Assembly: GCA_016647705.1 (NCBI GenBank)
Contig: CM028335.1
Location: forward strand, 37,454,712 to 37,518,711
Direction: 5' to 3'
Source: Eucommia ulmoides
Taxonomy: Eukaryota; Streptophyta; Magnoliopsida; Garryales; Eucommiaceae
Length of the DNA: 64,000 nt
The notes under the pieces were generated by a model. It made no database searches. It was not told where the DNA came from and worked only from the letters and a program-made list of their open reading frames with translations. This document shows positions 1 to 11,360 of the stretch, one piece after another (the stretch's first letter is position 1; every line of letters begins with the position of its first letter). The position numbers and the translations under genes were made by a program.

Positions 1-14
1 ACACGGGCATAAAA
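1..14 (-). other. Left arm of Helitron 3' hairpin, cut by window edge
   Basis: On the minus strand the first bases read TTTTATGCCCGTGT and then leave the window. Plant Helitrons commonly end in a GCCCGTGC/GCACGGGC hairpin followed about 10 bases later by CTAG or CTRR, so this is the expected first arm, 85 bp after the gene's stop codon. The same kind of end, GCACGGGTAATTTACTAG, is seen complete at 57679-57696. Confidence 0.6.
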
Positions 15-96
15 CATACATCATCTATTTGAACAATTATATCAATTTATTTTATTATTCAACTTTAAAATGTTGCATCAACAGAAACAATTACAG

Positions 97-1498
97 TCAC
101 AATAATACTTCAGGATAAACAATATTTGTCGTGGATAGAGATTCATATTCGGGAAGAAGTACACTTAATCGATCAAATGATGTACACCTTGATAAGGCCA
201 CATATAGTTGACCGTGACTAAAAACCGGTGTAGTCAAATCAACTCCAACAAATTTCACTGATTGTCCTTGTGATTTATTTATCGTCATAGCATACGCCAA
301 ACGAATTGGAAACTGGCGCCTTGTCATTTGAAAAGGAAATTTAGAAGACGATGGCGTCAAGGATATTCTCGGAATGAACGCCAAATTTCCTGCTTTATCC
401 CCTGTCAATATTCGAGCTTCTATTACACGTAAAGAACACCTGACAACCATTAATCGTGTGCCATTACAAAGTCCATCACTTGGTGCGATATTTCTCAACA
501 ACATAACCATCCAATTTTCAAATCTAATTTGAACGGAGGTAATCCTGGAGGATCTAAGGAATTCAAGTACTCGTTAGGATAACGATTTGTAATTTGACGA
601 TCGGCTCCATCATCTTCAGACATTTTATCTGCGGCTAGATATGTGATCATTTCTCCGGAAAAAATATTTAAAGCAGCTGAATTAATAGCACTAACATCGT
701 CATTTCTTGCAGAAAGAATACAACGTTCAGTTAGAAATGTAGGGGTAACAACACTGGGTATACCTAGATGTGGATAAACTGAAGATATTAGTTCAACCAC
801 ATTACGACACTTGTGTATGGTTGACGGCAACTGTACGATTTCATGCGGATCACTGCCAACCTATTTAAAGAAAAAATAAATGTAAATGAATAATTTAGTA
901 TCAAAGCATATATAAGTAATCTATTACAAAATGCTAAAATATATTTAAATGAAATATTACCTGAAGTAAATATCTCGAAAACTCTGCATTTTCAACGTTC
1001 CTACTATTTAGGCGCATGTTTAAATTCAAAGTTAAGACATGTATATCATTCCAAAGGTACGAACGTCTCAACGATGCTGCCACAATTTGTTGACGGACAC
1101 CTTTAGGTATAACAGGTAGAATTTGCCGAAAGTCTCCTCCAAGAACGACCGTGATACCCCCGAATGGATTTGGATTACTGCAAATATCTCGTAGCGTGCG
1201 ATCCACAGACTCAACGCAGTACTTATGTTGCATCGGAACTTCATCCCAAATGATTAACTTTGTCTCTCTAAACAATTCGGCATGCAACGATTGTTTACTG
1301 AAATGACAAATTGAATTATCAAGAATATCTAAAGGGATGCGAAATGTGGAATGTGCAGTTCGACCTCCTTCAAGTAGTAGCGATGCAATACCGGACGATG
1401 CCACAGTAATGACAATATGACTGTTACTACGACATTTTGCTGCTATGGTATTATATAGAAACGTTTTTCCTGTACCAGCACCACCATTCAAAAAAAAA
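97..1498 (-). pseudogene. PIF1-type helicase domain of Helitron, in three frames
   Basis: This is the C-terminal helicase half of the Helitron protein. Walker A (NGGAGTGKT) lies at about 1465-1490 and Walker B (IIWDEVPM) at about 1230-1256. The late motifs are [11 protein letters not shown] (about 260-295) and [10 protein letters not shown] (about 180-210). A 100-bp intron (861-960) has donor CAG/GT and acceptor ATAG/G. Exon 5 continues [10 protein letters not shown] in frame. The reading frame shifts at the T run before Walker A and again near 500. The helicase would unwind the donor strand during rolling-circle transfer. All core motifs are present, so only the frameshifts, if they are not sequencing errors, kill it. 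Confidence 0.85.
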
Positions 1499-4400
1499 CA
1501 TTTTTCCTAAATTTTCGAACACTGATGAAGTGATTGATTCGTATGCAGCACGTTGGTCTTCATTGAGACGATCAATATTACACTGTACATTCTTTTGTTG
1601 TGCTTCACTTTGCATTTGACGATGTTCCCATATCAATCTATTTCCAACTACCATATTCCAATTCTGGACAGGTTGTGGAATTGAAGGAAAATCTACTAAG
1701 CTCTTGCCCGATTCTTGAAGTAATTGATTCAAAAGGTACAAACCGTAGTCTTTAATCTGTGCCTCGCTTGGGACGGGTATCGAAAACAACGTGCGAACTT
1801 TATGTGAGAGATCATCACATATATGCATCCAAAATTGATCCCACAATTCACACGGATTTAAAGGGGAGCATTGTGTAAGAATGACGCAAAATAATCTTCT
1901 CAGTTGATATCCAGTACTCATAATAGACGCCTCTTGAAGACATTGTATCCATTCACTATCATCTTCCAATAGCCCTCTTGCTACACATGTGGCTTTGAAT
2001 GTCGCATGTTCAACATTGTTTACAATGCGTAGACACCTAAACGATTGCGGCCCTTTGACTACAGTCAATAGTAGACGCAGATAAAATCGTTCACCCGAAT
2101 TGGGAGGCGCAAAATACATTCTGTCGATGGCAAATCCCCTCTGTCGTGGCTTCCAAAATTTTTCAGTTTTATTCCAAACAAAATGCTGGGGAAACTCTTG
2201 ATAAGTATACACACGTGCAGAAGCATGTGCATCACAATATGAAAAAAATTCTGTTAGAGTCGACTTCTGTGACTGAGCTCTAGAAATGATAGACTCTATT
2301 GTTTCAGTAGGATTGAAGACAACCTGATGCATTCCAGGCAAATGGAGCGCCAATCGAACAACTGTTGGATTCTCATCGTGCAAAGGAAAACTCAACAATC
2401 GCCAGGCTGCCTCAGAGGGTCCAATGTATCTTGCATCAAGATATTGCTTGATCTCATCCATCATTCCCAAAATCAATGTCGTCATATCACCTCCTTTATA
2501 AATATACTTGTGGATATATTTGACGCACCTAATCCCAGCGCATACTTCAACATTAATATGACAGTCGAACATCTTGGAAAGGTACGGATTGTATGGGACG
2601 ACGTCTCTATTATCAACTTGTTGCCCCCTCACGGTATAAACTTTGCCATTATCACGACGACGGTAAATGGGATATCCATCTGAATCCATCGTTGTATACT
2701 CCGCAAAATCTCGTGGATACCTCTTAGTACATCTGCCGTTCTCCATGCACGGGGCTTGACAATTTCGAGCACCACATGGTCCGTGAACCATGCATTTTTT
2801 TATTGTCTCGAAAAGTTCTGGCTCTTCATTTGGATCTGGAAATTCAGCACAAACTATTCTGTCTACTTGGTCGCACGTTCGAATTTTATCTTGATTATCA
2901 AGAAATATCAATAAGTGCATGTGCGGCAGACTTATTTTCTGGTACTCAATTGTAAAAACATGGGCAACTTTTTTTCCAAATACTCGAGTGCTTTCAATCT
3001 CTTTTATTAGAGCAATTCTTTTTAACTCGAAAACGCGAGCAATTAAGTCTGGACGGTCAGTTGGTTGTTGATGAGGCAATAAAGCTTCAGTGATTTCTGT
3101 CCAAGTTGGATTTGCAGTCATGGTAAGAAACACATCAGGGTGATGGTGGTACCGGGTTATGGCCATTAAATCTTGGAAGATTTCAAACATATGTCTTGGA
3201 CTACCAATAAAAGATGATGGCAAAATCATTCGTTGACCTATTTGATTAGGTTCCATCCCATCTAATGCCACATCAGTAAGACTTTGATAAAGTTCACTAC
3301 GAAGATTTGGTTGATGTTGCGTAAAGTAATTCAACCTATTTTGTTCGGTCGCAGCCCAAGCATCTACCAAGAACTCTTGAAATAATTTTCCTCCCCTTAA
3401 AATTGTCGAATACTCTGTCGGCCTTTCAAAAATACGGTAGCTATAAAATTGCATTTGAGTTAGTCGAGCGTTTGTGTGTCGACCGTGACTCACATCCCAC
3501 TGTCTAAATTCAGGCTCCCATCCAAGCTCACCAAAAGGGAACAACAAAACGTAATGTAATGGTAGATAAGCAGGATGGCATTCATTGATTTTCATTAGTT
3601 CATTTCCCCCCCTTAAATGTATAACAATATCTCTCATCGCGCTAGTTTCGGTTCCATCCCCCGGTAATATGACGGCCACGTCATCAGTTGTCGGCAAATT
3701 ATATCGCCGACGATCGGTAGATGCTGTGTAGTGAAGAAAAGCAGGCAACGTTTGTTGTTCCAAATCCAATTGATTTAAAATCGCAAACGCTTGACGAAAT
3801 TTATCTACGAATGCATTATGTTGCAACAATGTATCTTGAATAGTTTGCAAAACATCTGTTCTCAAATGAGGATTTCTACGGCTTCTCACGCCAAAAGCGA
3901 AATCAGGATCGTAGATGTACAACTGAGAATAAATGACATCTTGTCCCGGTTCTGGGATTAATGCTCCTGTCCGATGACGCAACTCTCCATGTATAGTAAA
4001 CGTTGTTGGGCCTCTTCCGGAAAGCAGCCTTGTATCCAAGTTGGCACCGAGGCTTGTAAAAGCATTGCTTGCATTGTACTCTCTAGCATAACGTCGGAAT
4101 GATTTTGATCTATCATCATTACCATCATATAACGCTTTAATTTGCGGAGAAGGTGTGAGAAGTAATGGAAGCCTAACTTTCCCTTGTAAGCAACATGTAC
4201 CGAAGAGAGGACGTCGTTCGGATGATCTTGCTAATCTCTCATCCATCCAGTGTAACGCAGAACAATGAGGGCACATGACATTCATTCTACCAAGCGAGTG
4301 TCGATTTTCACTTGTATGAACATCACGGTCGGTAGTTGGATTGTTGAACTCGTCAATATCTTGATTATCGTAAAACTCATCATTGGTAGTATTTGGCGGC
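1499..4400 (-). CDS. Rep (HUH endonuclease) domain of Helitron, exon 4 part
   Basis: One open frame of about 967 codons carries the Helitron-like N-terminal and Rep regions. A Cys/His cluster (CPHCSALHW) is near 4240-4275. The HUH metal-binding motif ([10 protein letters not shown]) is near 2905-2935. The two-tyrosine motif ([10 protein letters not shown]) is near 2490-2520. The two tyrosines of such Rep proteins cut and rejoin single strands. The exon begins at 4400 after acceptor TGTAG. The open frame continues up to 4531, but 4401-4497 is an intron with donor GGTGAGT at 4497. The frame runs into the helicase until the T-run frameshift. Rep motifs look complete and there are no internal stops, so this part might still be translated as a truncated Rep without helicase. 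Confidence 0.88.
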
Positions 4401-4497
4401 CTACATTTGATAAATAACAAAATTATTATGTAGATTCTAACAACATATTTGTGAATGCCGTATTTAATTAGATGAATAAGATAAAAAAGAAACTCAC

Positions 4498-6146
4498 CAT
4501 CTACTCCCAGAAAGTAGATTTGTTTCTTCAACTGCTACGGTCGAGCTTTCATTAAGGTTCGTGGAAACAAAAGCTTCTTGGTTACTGCACGCAGAAGGGC
4601 ATGCATCGTCAATTATACCAAGAGAATGAGGAATCAAATTTGTAACCATCCCATCGTCAACAGATGAATTTCCTGCATGTTCAGTATCTTGATTCTGGGT
4701 AAGGTGTTGATTTGTTGAAGCTGACCTATAGTTGGTAAATATTAAATTTTACACATCAAACACTTTTAAACATTTAATACTTAATAACATGAATAATGGA
4801 TTAGTATAATACCTTATACCAGGCAATACAATTGGTTCCTCAACTTCAGGCGTTGAGCATTCATTCGGAGTTACGGTAACAAATGTTTCAGTAAGATTAC
4901 GTGGAAAAGGCAAATTTGGTTCAACAATAGAATTCATTTGATTAGCCATGGACGATGGAGTAGTGCGATCCCTAAGGAGGTCCACAATTCCAGGGGTACA
5001 TGGACTCGTAATCACTGATGGCCCATATGATTGTACAATCATTCTCTGTTGTAGTAGAGGCTGAGATGATTCTTCAAGTAGTCTTCTATTCATTTCTAAA
5101 TGTTGACTATTTTGAATATGTTGTTGACCGGATCTCTCTCGTTCTCTTCGTGCTCGTTGAGCTAGAACACGTTTCGATATGCCGTTGTTGTTGGGTGCTA
5201 TACATTTAGGAAGTGTAATTGTTTGCTCAACGTCCAACGTTGAACGACTGTTGGGTATTGTGGATACAAACATTTCAGTAAGATTTAGTGGGGACGTCAA
5301 ATTGGCCTCAAAAGTAGAATCCCTTTCGTTTTCCATTACTGGAGAAGAAACTTGATCACTGAGAATTATAGGGGTATATCGACTTGTGCTTGATGATGAC
5401 ACAGAAACTGTTGTAACCATTCTTCGCTTCGGCGTAGGCTCTGATGATTCTCCCAAAAATGGCTGACCTCCTTCTAGGCATTCACGATTATCTTTATTGA
5501 AGCGATCACACCGCTCCTGGTCAACTCTTTCCCGTTCTCTTCGTTCTCGTTGAGCTAGAGCCCGTTTCGATACATCGTTCTTGTTAGATGCTATATATTC
5601 AGAAGGTATAATTGTTTGCTCAACCCCCGTTGAGCGACTGTTAGGTGTTGTGGACACAAACGACTTACCTCCTTCCATAGGGCCATCACATATCTCCCGA
5701 TCAGCTCTCTCCCGTTCTCTTCGTTCTAGTTGAGCCACAGAACGTCTTGACACATCGTTTGTGCTAGATGTTCTGGCAATGTTACCTGTGCGGGATCTTC
5801 CACCTTCTTGACATTCTATAATCGGACGACTAAACCTCTCTCGTTCTCTTTGCATTCGTTGGGATATAGCAGATTTTGATATGACGTTATCATTGAATAC
5901 CTAGAGAGAATATGAGGTTGAATTTTCAATTTTCTAGATCGAATAAATGAAAAAGAACAATGGAGGACAGTGTGACAAAGTACGAACTAAAATTGGTACT
6001 AAATGATAAAACAGTGATAATTAAAACTAAAAAATAATTAACCTTACTAATTAGATACATACCACATTGCTACTAATGTTCCCCTTTTCACTTTTCTCTT
6101 TCCCTCTACTATTTGAAGTAGAATTTTTATTTGACTTGTCATCCAT
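4498..6146 (-). CDS. Helitron protein N-terminus with internal RERER repeats
   Basis: Exons 1-3 encode a low-complexity leader. Exon 1 (6146-6063) is short and basic. Exon 2 (5900-4813) has degenerate repeats, each starting with a basic block (SKRALAQRERRERER, variants near 5870, 5740, 5560 and 5150) followed by a Ser/Thr-rich linker ending in FVST-PNSRST-VEQTI. Exon 3 (4725-4498) holds one more linker unit (EAFVSTNLNESST-VAVEE), showing that the repeat crosses the intron. Similar Arg/Glu-rich leaders occur in other plant Helitron proteins. A nuclear or nucleic-acid-binding role is inference. The donor at 4812 (AAG/GTATTA) and acceptor at 4726 (TATAG/G) keep frame. Confidence 0.7.
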
Positions 6147-6567
6147 TGCCTAATTTTTTTCCTTGAAAAAATAAAAATAAAAATTCAATGTAAAATAAAT
6201 GATAAACTAAAATTATATTATGAGCTTAAAAAATAAATTGTAAGATTTACATATTAATTAACAATTAACAAAAGCAAGAGAACAATAAAGACAAAAACAT
6301 ATATAATATTAAATCCATCACATTAAGACAATTTTTGTTGAATATAACAAAGTAAAACAATCAATCACATTACAAAATACAAAATGTATATCATGAATAC
6401 AAAATACATTCAAAATATATTTTCAACAACCGAAGAGAAAAAATAGACTTGACGCGGTAACCCTACAAAAGGAAAAGAAAGAAAAAAATATATTAGACAT
6501 AAAATATACAAAATGTATATCAAGAGTACAAATTATATTAAAAATTATTTATACCTTAAAAAACAGT

Positions 6568-7239
6568 TTACGGCACAACTTCATTACTTTGGTTTCCAAT
6601 TTGTAGTTGAACCTCGTATTCCTCCAGTGCCTTTAAGCCAATCTGGTCGTCCTCGATGCTCTCTAACAAAGTTCCTAAGGCTCTTAGGTCTAGGAGTTCT
6701 TTCTTTAAGGCTCTATGAACTCTAACTCTAGGCCAAGATTTCGGTAGAGTACGCACTATTACATACACCAGCACTGCCCAGTTTGGTTGAAACCCCTTAC
6801 GTTTTAGGTGGTAGTACAGGCGCTCTTTTCTAAGTACATGCATTCTAACACTCTCTTTTTCATTCATTTTCCCTCTTTCAAATTCTCTCCATAATAGATG
6901 TACATCTCGTTCAGCCTCTTCTAAAAATTGTACAAATTCAAAGGTAGTAAGAGGCCGATGATTTTCAAATATATTCTTTGTCGCCACATCCCAATTTGAT
7001 GGTAAACCATCAACAATTTGGTTCATTATGTCTCTCTCACTAATTTTGTACCTATAATTCTGCAAAATTCTAGCACTTGCTATTTTATTCATTCCATATT
7101 CTCTAACGGGACAACTTTGTAAATAAAGTTTCTCGTAAAAGAATTGTTTTTCCTTACGCAACTTTAATCTGGTACTCGTTCTCAATACGATAGCGGGTCG
7201 TACCATATTGCCTGAGATTGAAGGATATAAATAACACAT
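6568..7239 (-). CDS. gag-like ORF (two copies of a UBN2-type block) inside Helitron
   Basis: A 223-codon ORF lies about 420 bp upstream of the Rep gene on the same strand. Two halves share a pattern. The first has ERDIMNQIVDGLPSNWD then LTTFEFVQFLEEAERD. The second has AVLVYVIVRTLPKSWPRV then LRALGTLLESIEDDQ. The layout (hydrophobic helix, LP-x-SW, 20-odd residues, L-x3-L-x2-LE-x-ED) resembles the gag (UBN2) domain of copia retrotransposons and its domesticated relatives. No zinc knuckle is seen. An internal ATG near 7204 (MVRPAIVL) is another possible start. It could be a captured gag or host gene piece, or an accessory Helitron gene. I cannot tell which. The function is unknown. Confidence 0.45.
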   Translation of the reverse strand: MCYLYPSISGNMVRPAIVLRTSTRLKLRKEKQFFYEKLYLQSCPVREYGMNKIASARILQNYRYKISERDIMNQIVDGLPSNWDVATKNIFENHRPLTTFEFVQFLEEAERDVHLLWREFERGKMNEKESVRMHVLRKERLYYHLKRKGFQPNWAVLVYVIVRTLPKSWPRVRVHRALKKELLDLRALGTLLESIEDDQIGLKALEEYEVQLQIGNQSNEVVP

Positions 7240-7249
7240 AAGGCAAACA

Positions 7250-7600
7250 CTAAACTAAAACACTTAACAAACGTTAAACAGAAAAAAAATAGAATAAATT
7301 TCAGGAACCCAAAAATAATATGTCTCGATAGTGTTCCCTATTTCTTTTTAAGCGTTTTTGTTGTAAGAAAAAACCTAAGCAAACAGAACATGAACAGAAA
7401 CACTAAATTGAAACATAAATTAAGAACACAATTAACACAGTTTACTAATTCTCTTCATAGAGTGTTTATGTTCTAAGAAGAAACTAAACTAAAACACTTA
7501 ACAAATGCTAAACAGGAAAAAAAAAAAAAATAGAACAAATTTCAAGAACCAAAAAATAATATGTTTCGATAGTGTTCCCTATTTCTTTTAAGCGTTTCTG
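7250..7600. repeat. Direct duplication of about 110 bp inside the Helitron
   Basis: The stretch at about 7250-7355 (ACTAAACTAAAACACTTAAC to the C-CCTATTTCTTTT-AAGCG end) recurs at about 7485-7600 with few changes and a longer A run. Between them is unrelated AT-rich sequence. No coding potential is seen. Confidence 0.75.
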
Positions 7601-7882
7601 TTCTAACGCACTTTGCGAATTGAATGTTATAGGCCCCATTTGTGTTACTGTATATCGTAAAACTTACAACAATTTGATAAATTATAGAGTTTTCTGTTAT
7701 AATCCTTCCTAAATTTTGCAATTCACTTATTCATCGAACCTCACTCAGTACAAATTTTTTTTAGAAGTTCAATAATATTGTCAAATGTCCAAAATCACTG
7801 TACGTCATAAAATTTACTACAATTGCATTTTAGGATTTTTTTTGCCATAACCCTAATTTTTTCAATTTACTATTCATTCATC

Positions 7883-8241
7883 CCATTTGGTTAGTGTTAA
7901 CTGTTTCTGCTCCCAAAAAATTTTGTTTCTGTTATTTCTGTTTCTGTTTCTGTTTTTTATTTTTTATTTTCCAATTTTCACCACCACCATCACCACCCGC
8001 TGACCACCGTCATCCCGTTGGCCACCACCACCCACCGACCACCATACATTTAAAGGAAAAAAAAATGAACAAATGCCGCAACCAAACAGGTTTTTTGTTT
8101 TTGTTCTTATAAATGAAAAGAAACAATGGTCATTATCAAACATGAACAGAAACAAAAAACAGGAACAAAAACAGGAAACAGAAACAGAAACAGAAACAAT
8201 TCATAAACAGAAACAGAAACAGAAACCGAAACCAAATGCTA
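7883..8241. mobile_element. Putative MITE with hexamer-rich inverted ends
   Basis: The left end reads CATTTGGTTAGTGTTAACTG then TTTCTG repeats. The right end, reverse-complemented, reads AGCATTTGGTTTCGGTTTCTG with TTTCTG repeats. The two ends are therefore inverted copies beginning CATTTGGTT, with (TTTCTG)n just inside. The centre is CCACC-rich. A shorter element of the same design is at 63050-63235. No target duplication was identified. Confidence 0.45.
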
Positions 8242-10129
8242 CCTTGCGAGGAGCGGGAAGAAAAAAGCAAAACACTGGGAACAGTAAAGAACTGTTCCTA
8301 GATTTCCATTTCAAGTTTTCTGGTAACAAAACCATATAGGAAAGTGAAAAAATAGAATAAATTTCCATTTCAAGTTTTCAAGAACAAACGTTAAACAGGA
8401 AAAAAATTCATAAACAGAACAGAAACAGAAACCGAAACAAAAAACAGAAACATTTGGTTAGTGTTAACTGTTTCTGTTATGATTTAGTGCTTCTGTTTTA
8501 GTGTTTCTGGGCACAAAACCATTTCAAGTTTTCAAGAACAAACGTTAAACAGAACATAAACAATGAACACAAACCTAAACTAATCTATACAATGAAGAAC
8601 GATTGAGAATTTCAAATGAAAAAAAAATCATGTAAACCGAAAGCTGTAATTATTAGACTGAAACATAAACCGAAACCATGTTTTAGTGTTTCTGTTTTAG
8701 TGTTTCTGGGAACAAAACCATTTCAAGTTTTCAAGAACAAACGTTAAACAGAACATAAACAATGAACATAAACAATGAACAAAAACCTTATTCCAAATCC
8801 CTCGAGCTCTCTCTCTCCAAATCCCTCCAGGACAATCAGAATACAATTGCACGTCCTCGCTGTACTGATAACCTGTATTGCAAAAGGCGCAATTGAAAAC
8901 TAAGAATTAGGGAAGAAACCGAAACCAAAACCAAAACCGTCTAAGCCCTAATCCCTGTTTCTGTTTCTGTTATAGGCCCCCAATTCAAATGAAAAAAAAA
9001 ATGAACAGAACATGAACAATCAGAAGCTGTAACTGAAACAGAAACCGAAACCAAAACCACAGCACATGAACAGAGCATGAACAATCACTCGGATTAGGGC
9101 TACCTTCACCGTATTTAGAATTTCAAATGAAAAAAAAAATGAACAGAAAACAGAAACCGAAACAGAAACCACGTTGCAAAAGGCGCAATTCAAAACTAAG
9201 AATCAAGGAACAGAGAATCATTTTGTTCTGTTTTTGTTTTCTGTTCATTTTTTTTTTCATTTGAAATTCTAAAATTCATGTAAACCGAAAAATCATGTAA
9301 ACAGAAACCGAAACAGAAACCACAAAACTAAATCGCCGATATAGGAAGTGTGCCCTCGAAATCGCCAATAATCGTGATTTAACAGTACTTGTTGAATTAA
9401 ACACCACCTTAAGAACATAAATTTTAAACATAGGAATGAAACAGAAACAGAAACCGAAACCATAGGAATGAAACAGAAACAGAACACTGAAACAGAAACC
9501 GAAACCATAGGAATGAAACAGAAACAGAACACTGAAACAGAAACCGAAACCATAGGAATGAAACAGAAACAGAACACTGAAACAGAAACAAAAATCGTGA
9601 TTTACATGTTTAAACATAACGCCACCTTAAGAACAGAAATTTTAAACATAACGCCACCTTAAGAACATAAATTTTAAACATAGGAATGAAATAGAAACAG
9701 AAAACGAAACCATAGGAATGAAACAGAAACAGAACACTGAAACAGAAACAGAAATCGAAACCAAAACCGTTGAGAAAAAAATCATGTAAACTGAAAAAAA
9801 AAAACCACAAAACATGAAGAAGAGCACTCGGATTAGGGATACCTTCACCGTCCAAGCTTGACTGAAACAGAAACCCTTGCTTGACCAAAACAGAAACTGT
9901 TTTCAGTGACCTCAGTCTGCAACTCTTGCTGCATCTACGCAACCCTGTAAGCGAAACCCATATCAATAAACGCCACCTTGAGAACAGAAATTTTAAACAT
10001 AGGAATAGGAATGAAACCAAAACAGAACACTGAAACAGAAACCGAACACAGAAATAGAAACAGAAACATTATTAAATTAACATTTGATCATCTCCTTAAC
10101 ATAAAAAAAATAGCGCACGAATTTTCCCT

Positions 10130-10545
10130 TAAGCAGTGGAAACCAACAGCTGAGGCGCGTATCGTCATCGTCTGAAAGAGAGTCAAAGCCCATCTCCCTC
10201 TCTCTCTCTCTAAAACTTTCCCATCTTTTCTCTCTCTATATCTATACACCCGTATCTATATGCGATTGCCGGACGCTCCTCCCTTCATCGGAATCCCTAA
10301 TTATTCACCGTCTCCACTCGAATCGCAATCCCCCTTTTTCCCAATCACGAAGAACTCCTCAACTTATTTTTTCCAGTTCCCATTCTTTTAATTTGTTCAA
10401 AACCCTAGTTTCCAGCTCCCGCGACGAATAGCATCGTCCCGTGCCTCGAGGGGCTCGCATACTCCTCGAACTGTAGAATCAGAGCTCATTGCGTGTGCGG
10501 ATTTGATATTCGTAGGTTTATTGGGTTTGTCAGGTATGCTTGATT
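10130..10545 (+). pseudogene. Captured host gene 5' end (UTR/first exon plus donor)
   Basis: This patch differs from its surroundings: it is free of hexamer repeats and rich in CT-type 5' UTR sequence (CTCTCTCTCTCTAAAACTTTCC, near 10199-10222). It is followed by balanced-composition sequence ending GGTTTATTGGGTTTGTCAG/GTATGCTTG, which looks like a splice donor near 10531. That is the profile of a plant first exon with leader. The Helitron runs on the other strand, so the fragment is antisense to the Rep gene. I do not recognise the parent gene. Confidence 0.4.
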
Positions 10546-11084
10546 TTATCCTCACTTGACTAATCATTTCGGTTTTATGAATTGCGTGCTTGTTTCTGAA
10601 ACAGAAACAGAACACTGAAACAGAAACAAAAATCGTGATTTAAACAAAAATTTTAAACATAGGAATAGGAATGAAACCGAAACAGAACACTGAAACAGAA
10701 ACCGAACACTGAAACAGAAACAGAAACAGAAACAGAAACAGAAACCTTGTTTCTGAAACAGAAACAGAACACTGAAACAGAAACAAAAATCGTGATTTAA
10801 ACAGGAATTTTAAACATAGGAATGAAACAGAAACAGAAACCGAAACCAAAACCGTTGAGAATATGAAGAAGAGCACTCGGATTAGGGATACCTTCACCGT
10901 CCAAGCTTGACTGAAACAGAAACCGAAACCAAAACCAAATGCTACCTTGCGAGGGTTTTATAGATGTGAGGGGCGATTCCATTAGGGCACGGCAAACAGA
11001 AATCCGATTAGGGCACGGAGAAGCGGAGAAGCGGCGAACGACAGCTACAGGTCTATCAAAGTAGGGAGGCGACGGCGACTGCTT

Positions 11085-11360
11085 GACGGTAAGGGTCTCT
11101 CTGCTTAGGCTCTGCAGCTCTCCAAATTGATGGTAAGGTAAGAAGGTAAGGGTCTCTCTCTCTCTCTGCTTTTGACGGTAAGGTATAGGCTTTGTTTTTT
11201 CTCTTTTTTTTTTTTTTTTTGATAAATTGATGGTCTCACAGTGTAGGGTGGCGACGGGATGGGAGGTCTCAGATTAGGTATTAGGCTCTGTTTTTTCTCA
11301 CAGTGTAGGGTGGCGAAGGTAAGGGTCTCTCTCTCTCTGCTTTTGACTGTAAGGTATAGG
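11085..11360. repeat. Tandem GGTAAGGGTCTCTCTC blocks
   Basis: Three or four degenerate copies of a 55-100-bp block contain GACGGTAAGGGTCTCTCT, CTGCTTTTGACGGTAAGGTA and TAGGCT-TTTTTTCTC. They are followed by 240 bp of very AT-rich, self-complementary TATATA/AGATTATA sequence reaching the Helitron 5' end. Nothing coding is seen. Confidence 0.6.

Larger units (their letters stand above)
97..6146 (-). pseudogene. Helitron Rep/helicase gene, five exons, two frameshifts
   Basis: Five exons with GT-AG introns can be read on the minus strand: 6146-6063, 5900-4813, 4725-4498, 4400-961 and 860-97. Every junction keeps phase. The start is the ATG at 6146 (MDDKSNKNS...) and the TGA stop is at 99-97. Order: basic/acidic repeat N-terminus, Rep (HUH) nuclease, then PIF1-type helicase, the normal plant Helitron order. 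Two one-base frameshifts break it. One lies in a run of nine T (minus strand) just before Walker A near 1490-1498. The other is near 497-510, before the conserved VMLLRN segment. Otherwise the frame is open through about 1,700 codons, so decay looks recent. The protein would nick and unwind DNA in the nucleus during rolling-circle transposition. Confidence 0.85.
7883..10960. repeat. GAAACA/GAAACC hexamer arrays and scattered duplicates
   Basis: About 3 kb are dominated by interrupted runs of GAAACAGAAACA and GAAACCGAAACC (plus strand), often joined to AGGAATGAAACAGAAACAGA or GAACACTGAAAC. The densest parts are 8160-8235, 9435-9600, 9690-9770 and 10600-10765. Longer blocks are duplicated. The block beginning GAAGAGCACTCGGATTAGGG occurs near 9819 and near 10867. 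A block with TTTCAAGTTTTCAAGAACAA occurs near 8523 and 8720. The open frames this creates (Phe/Cys/Ser/Val-rich on the minus strand) are repeat artefacts. Confidence 0.85.

Noticed and set aside
1451..4531. Starting the Rep ORF at the first in-frame codon at 4531
   Set aside because: The first 44 residues are hydrophobic intron translation. The GGTGAGT donor at 4497 and TGTAG acceptor at 4401 give a phase-keeping intron, with real coding sequence continuing at 4725-4498.
7894..10982. Many 60-136-codon open frames rich in Phe, Cys, Ser and Val (minus) or Lys, Gln, Thr, Glu (plus)
   Set aside because: They are translations of the GAAACA hexamer arrays. Overlapping frames on both strands are open only because the repeat lacks stops.
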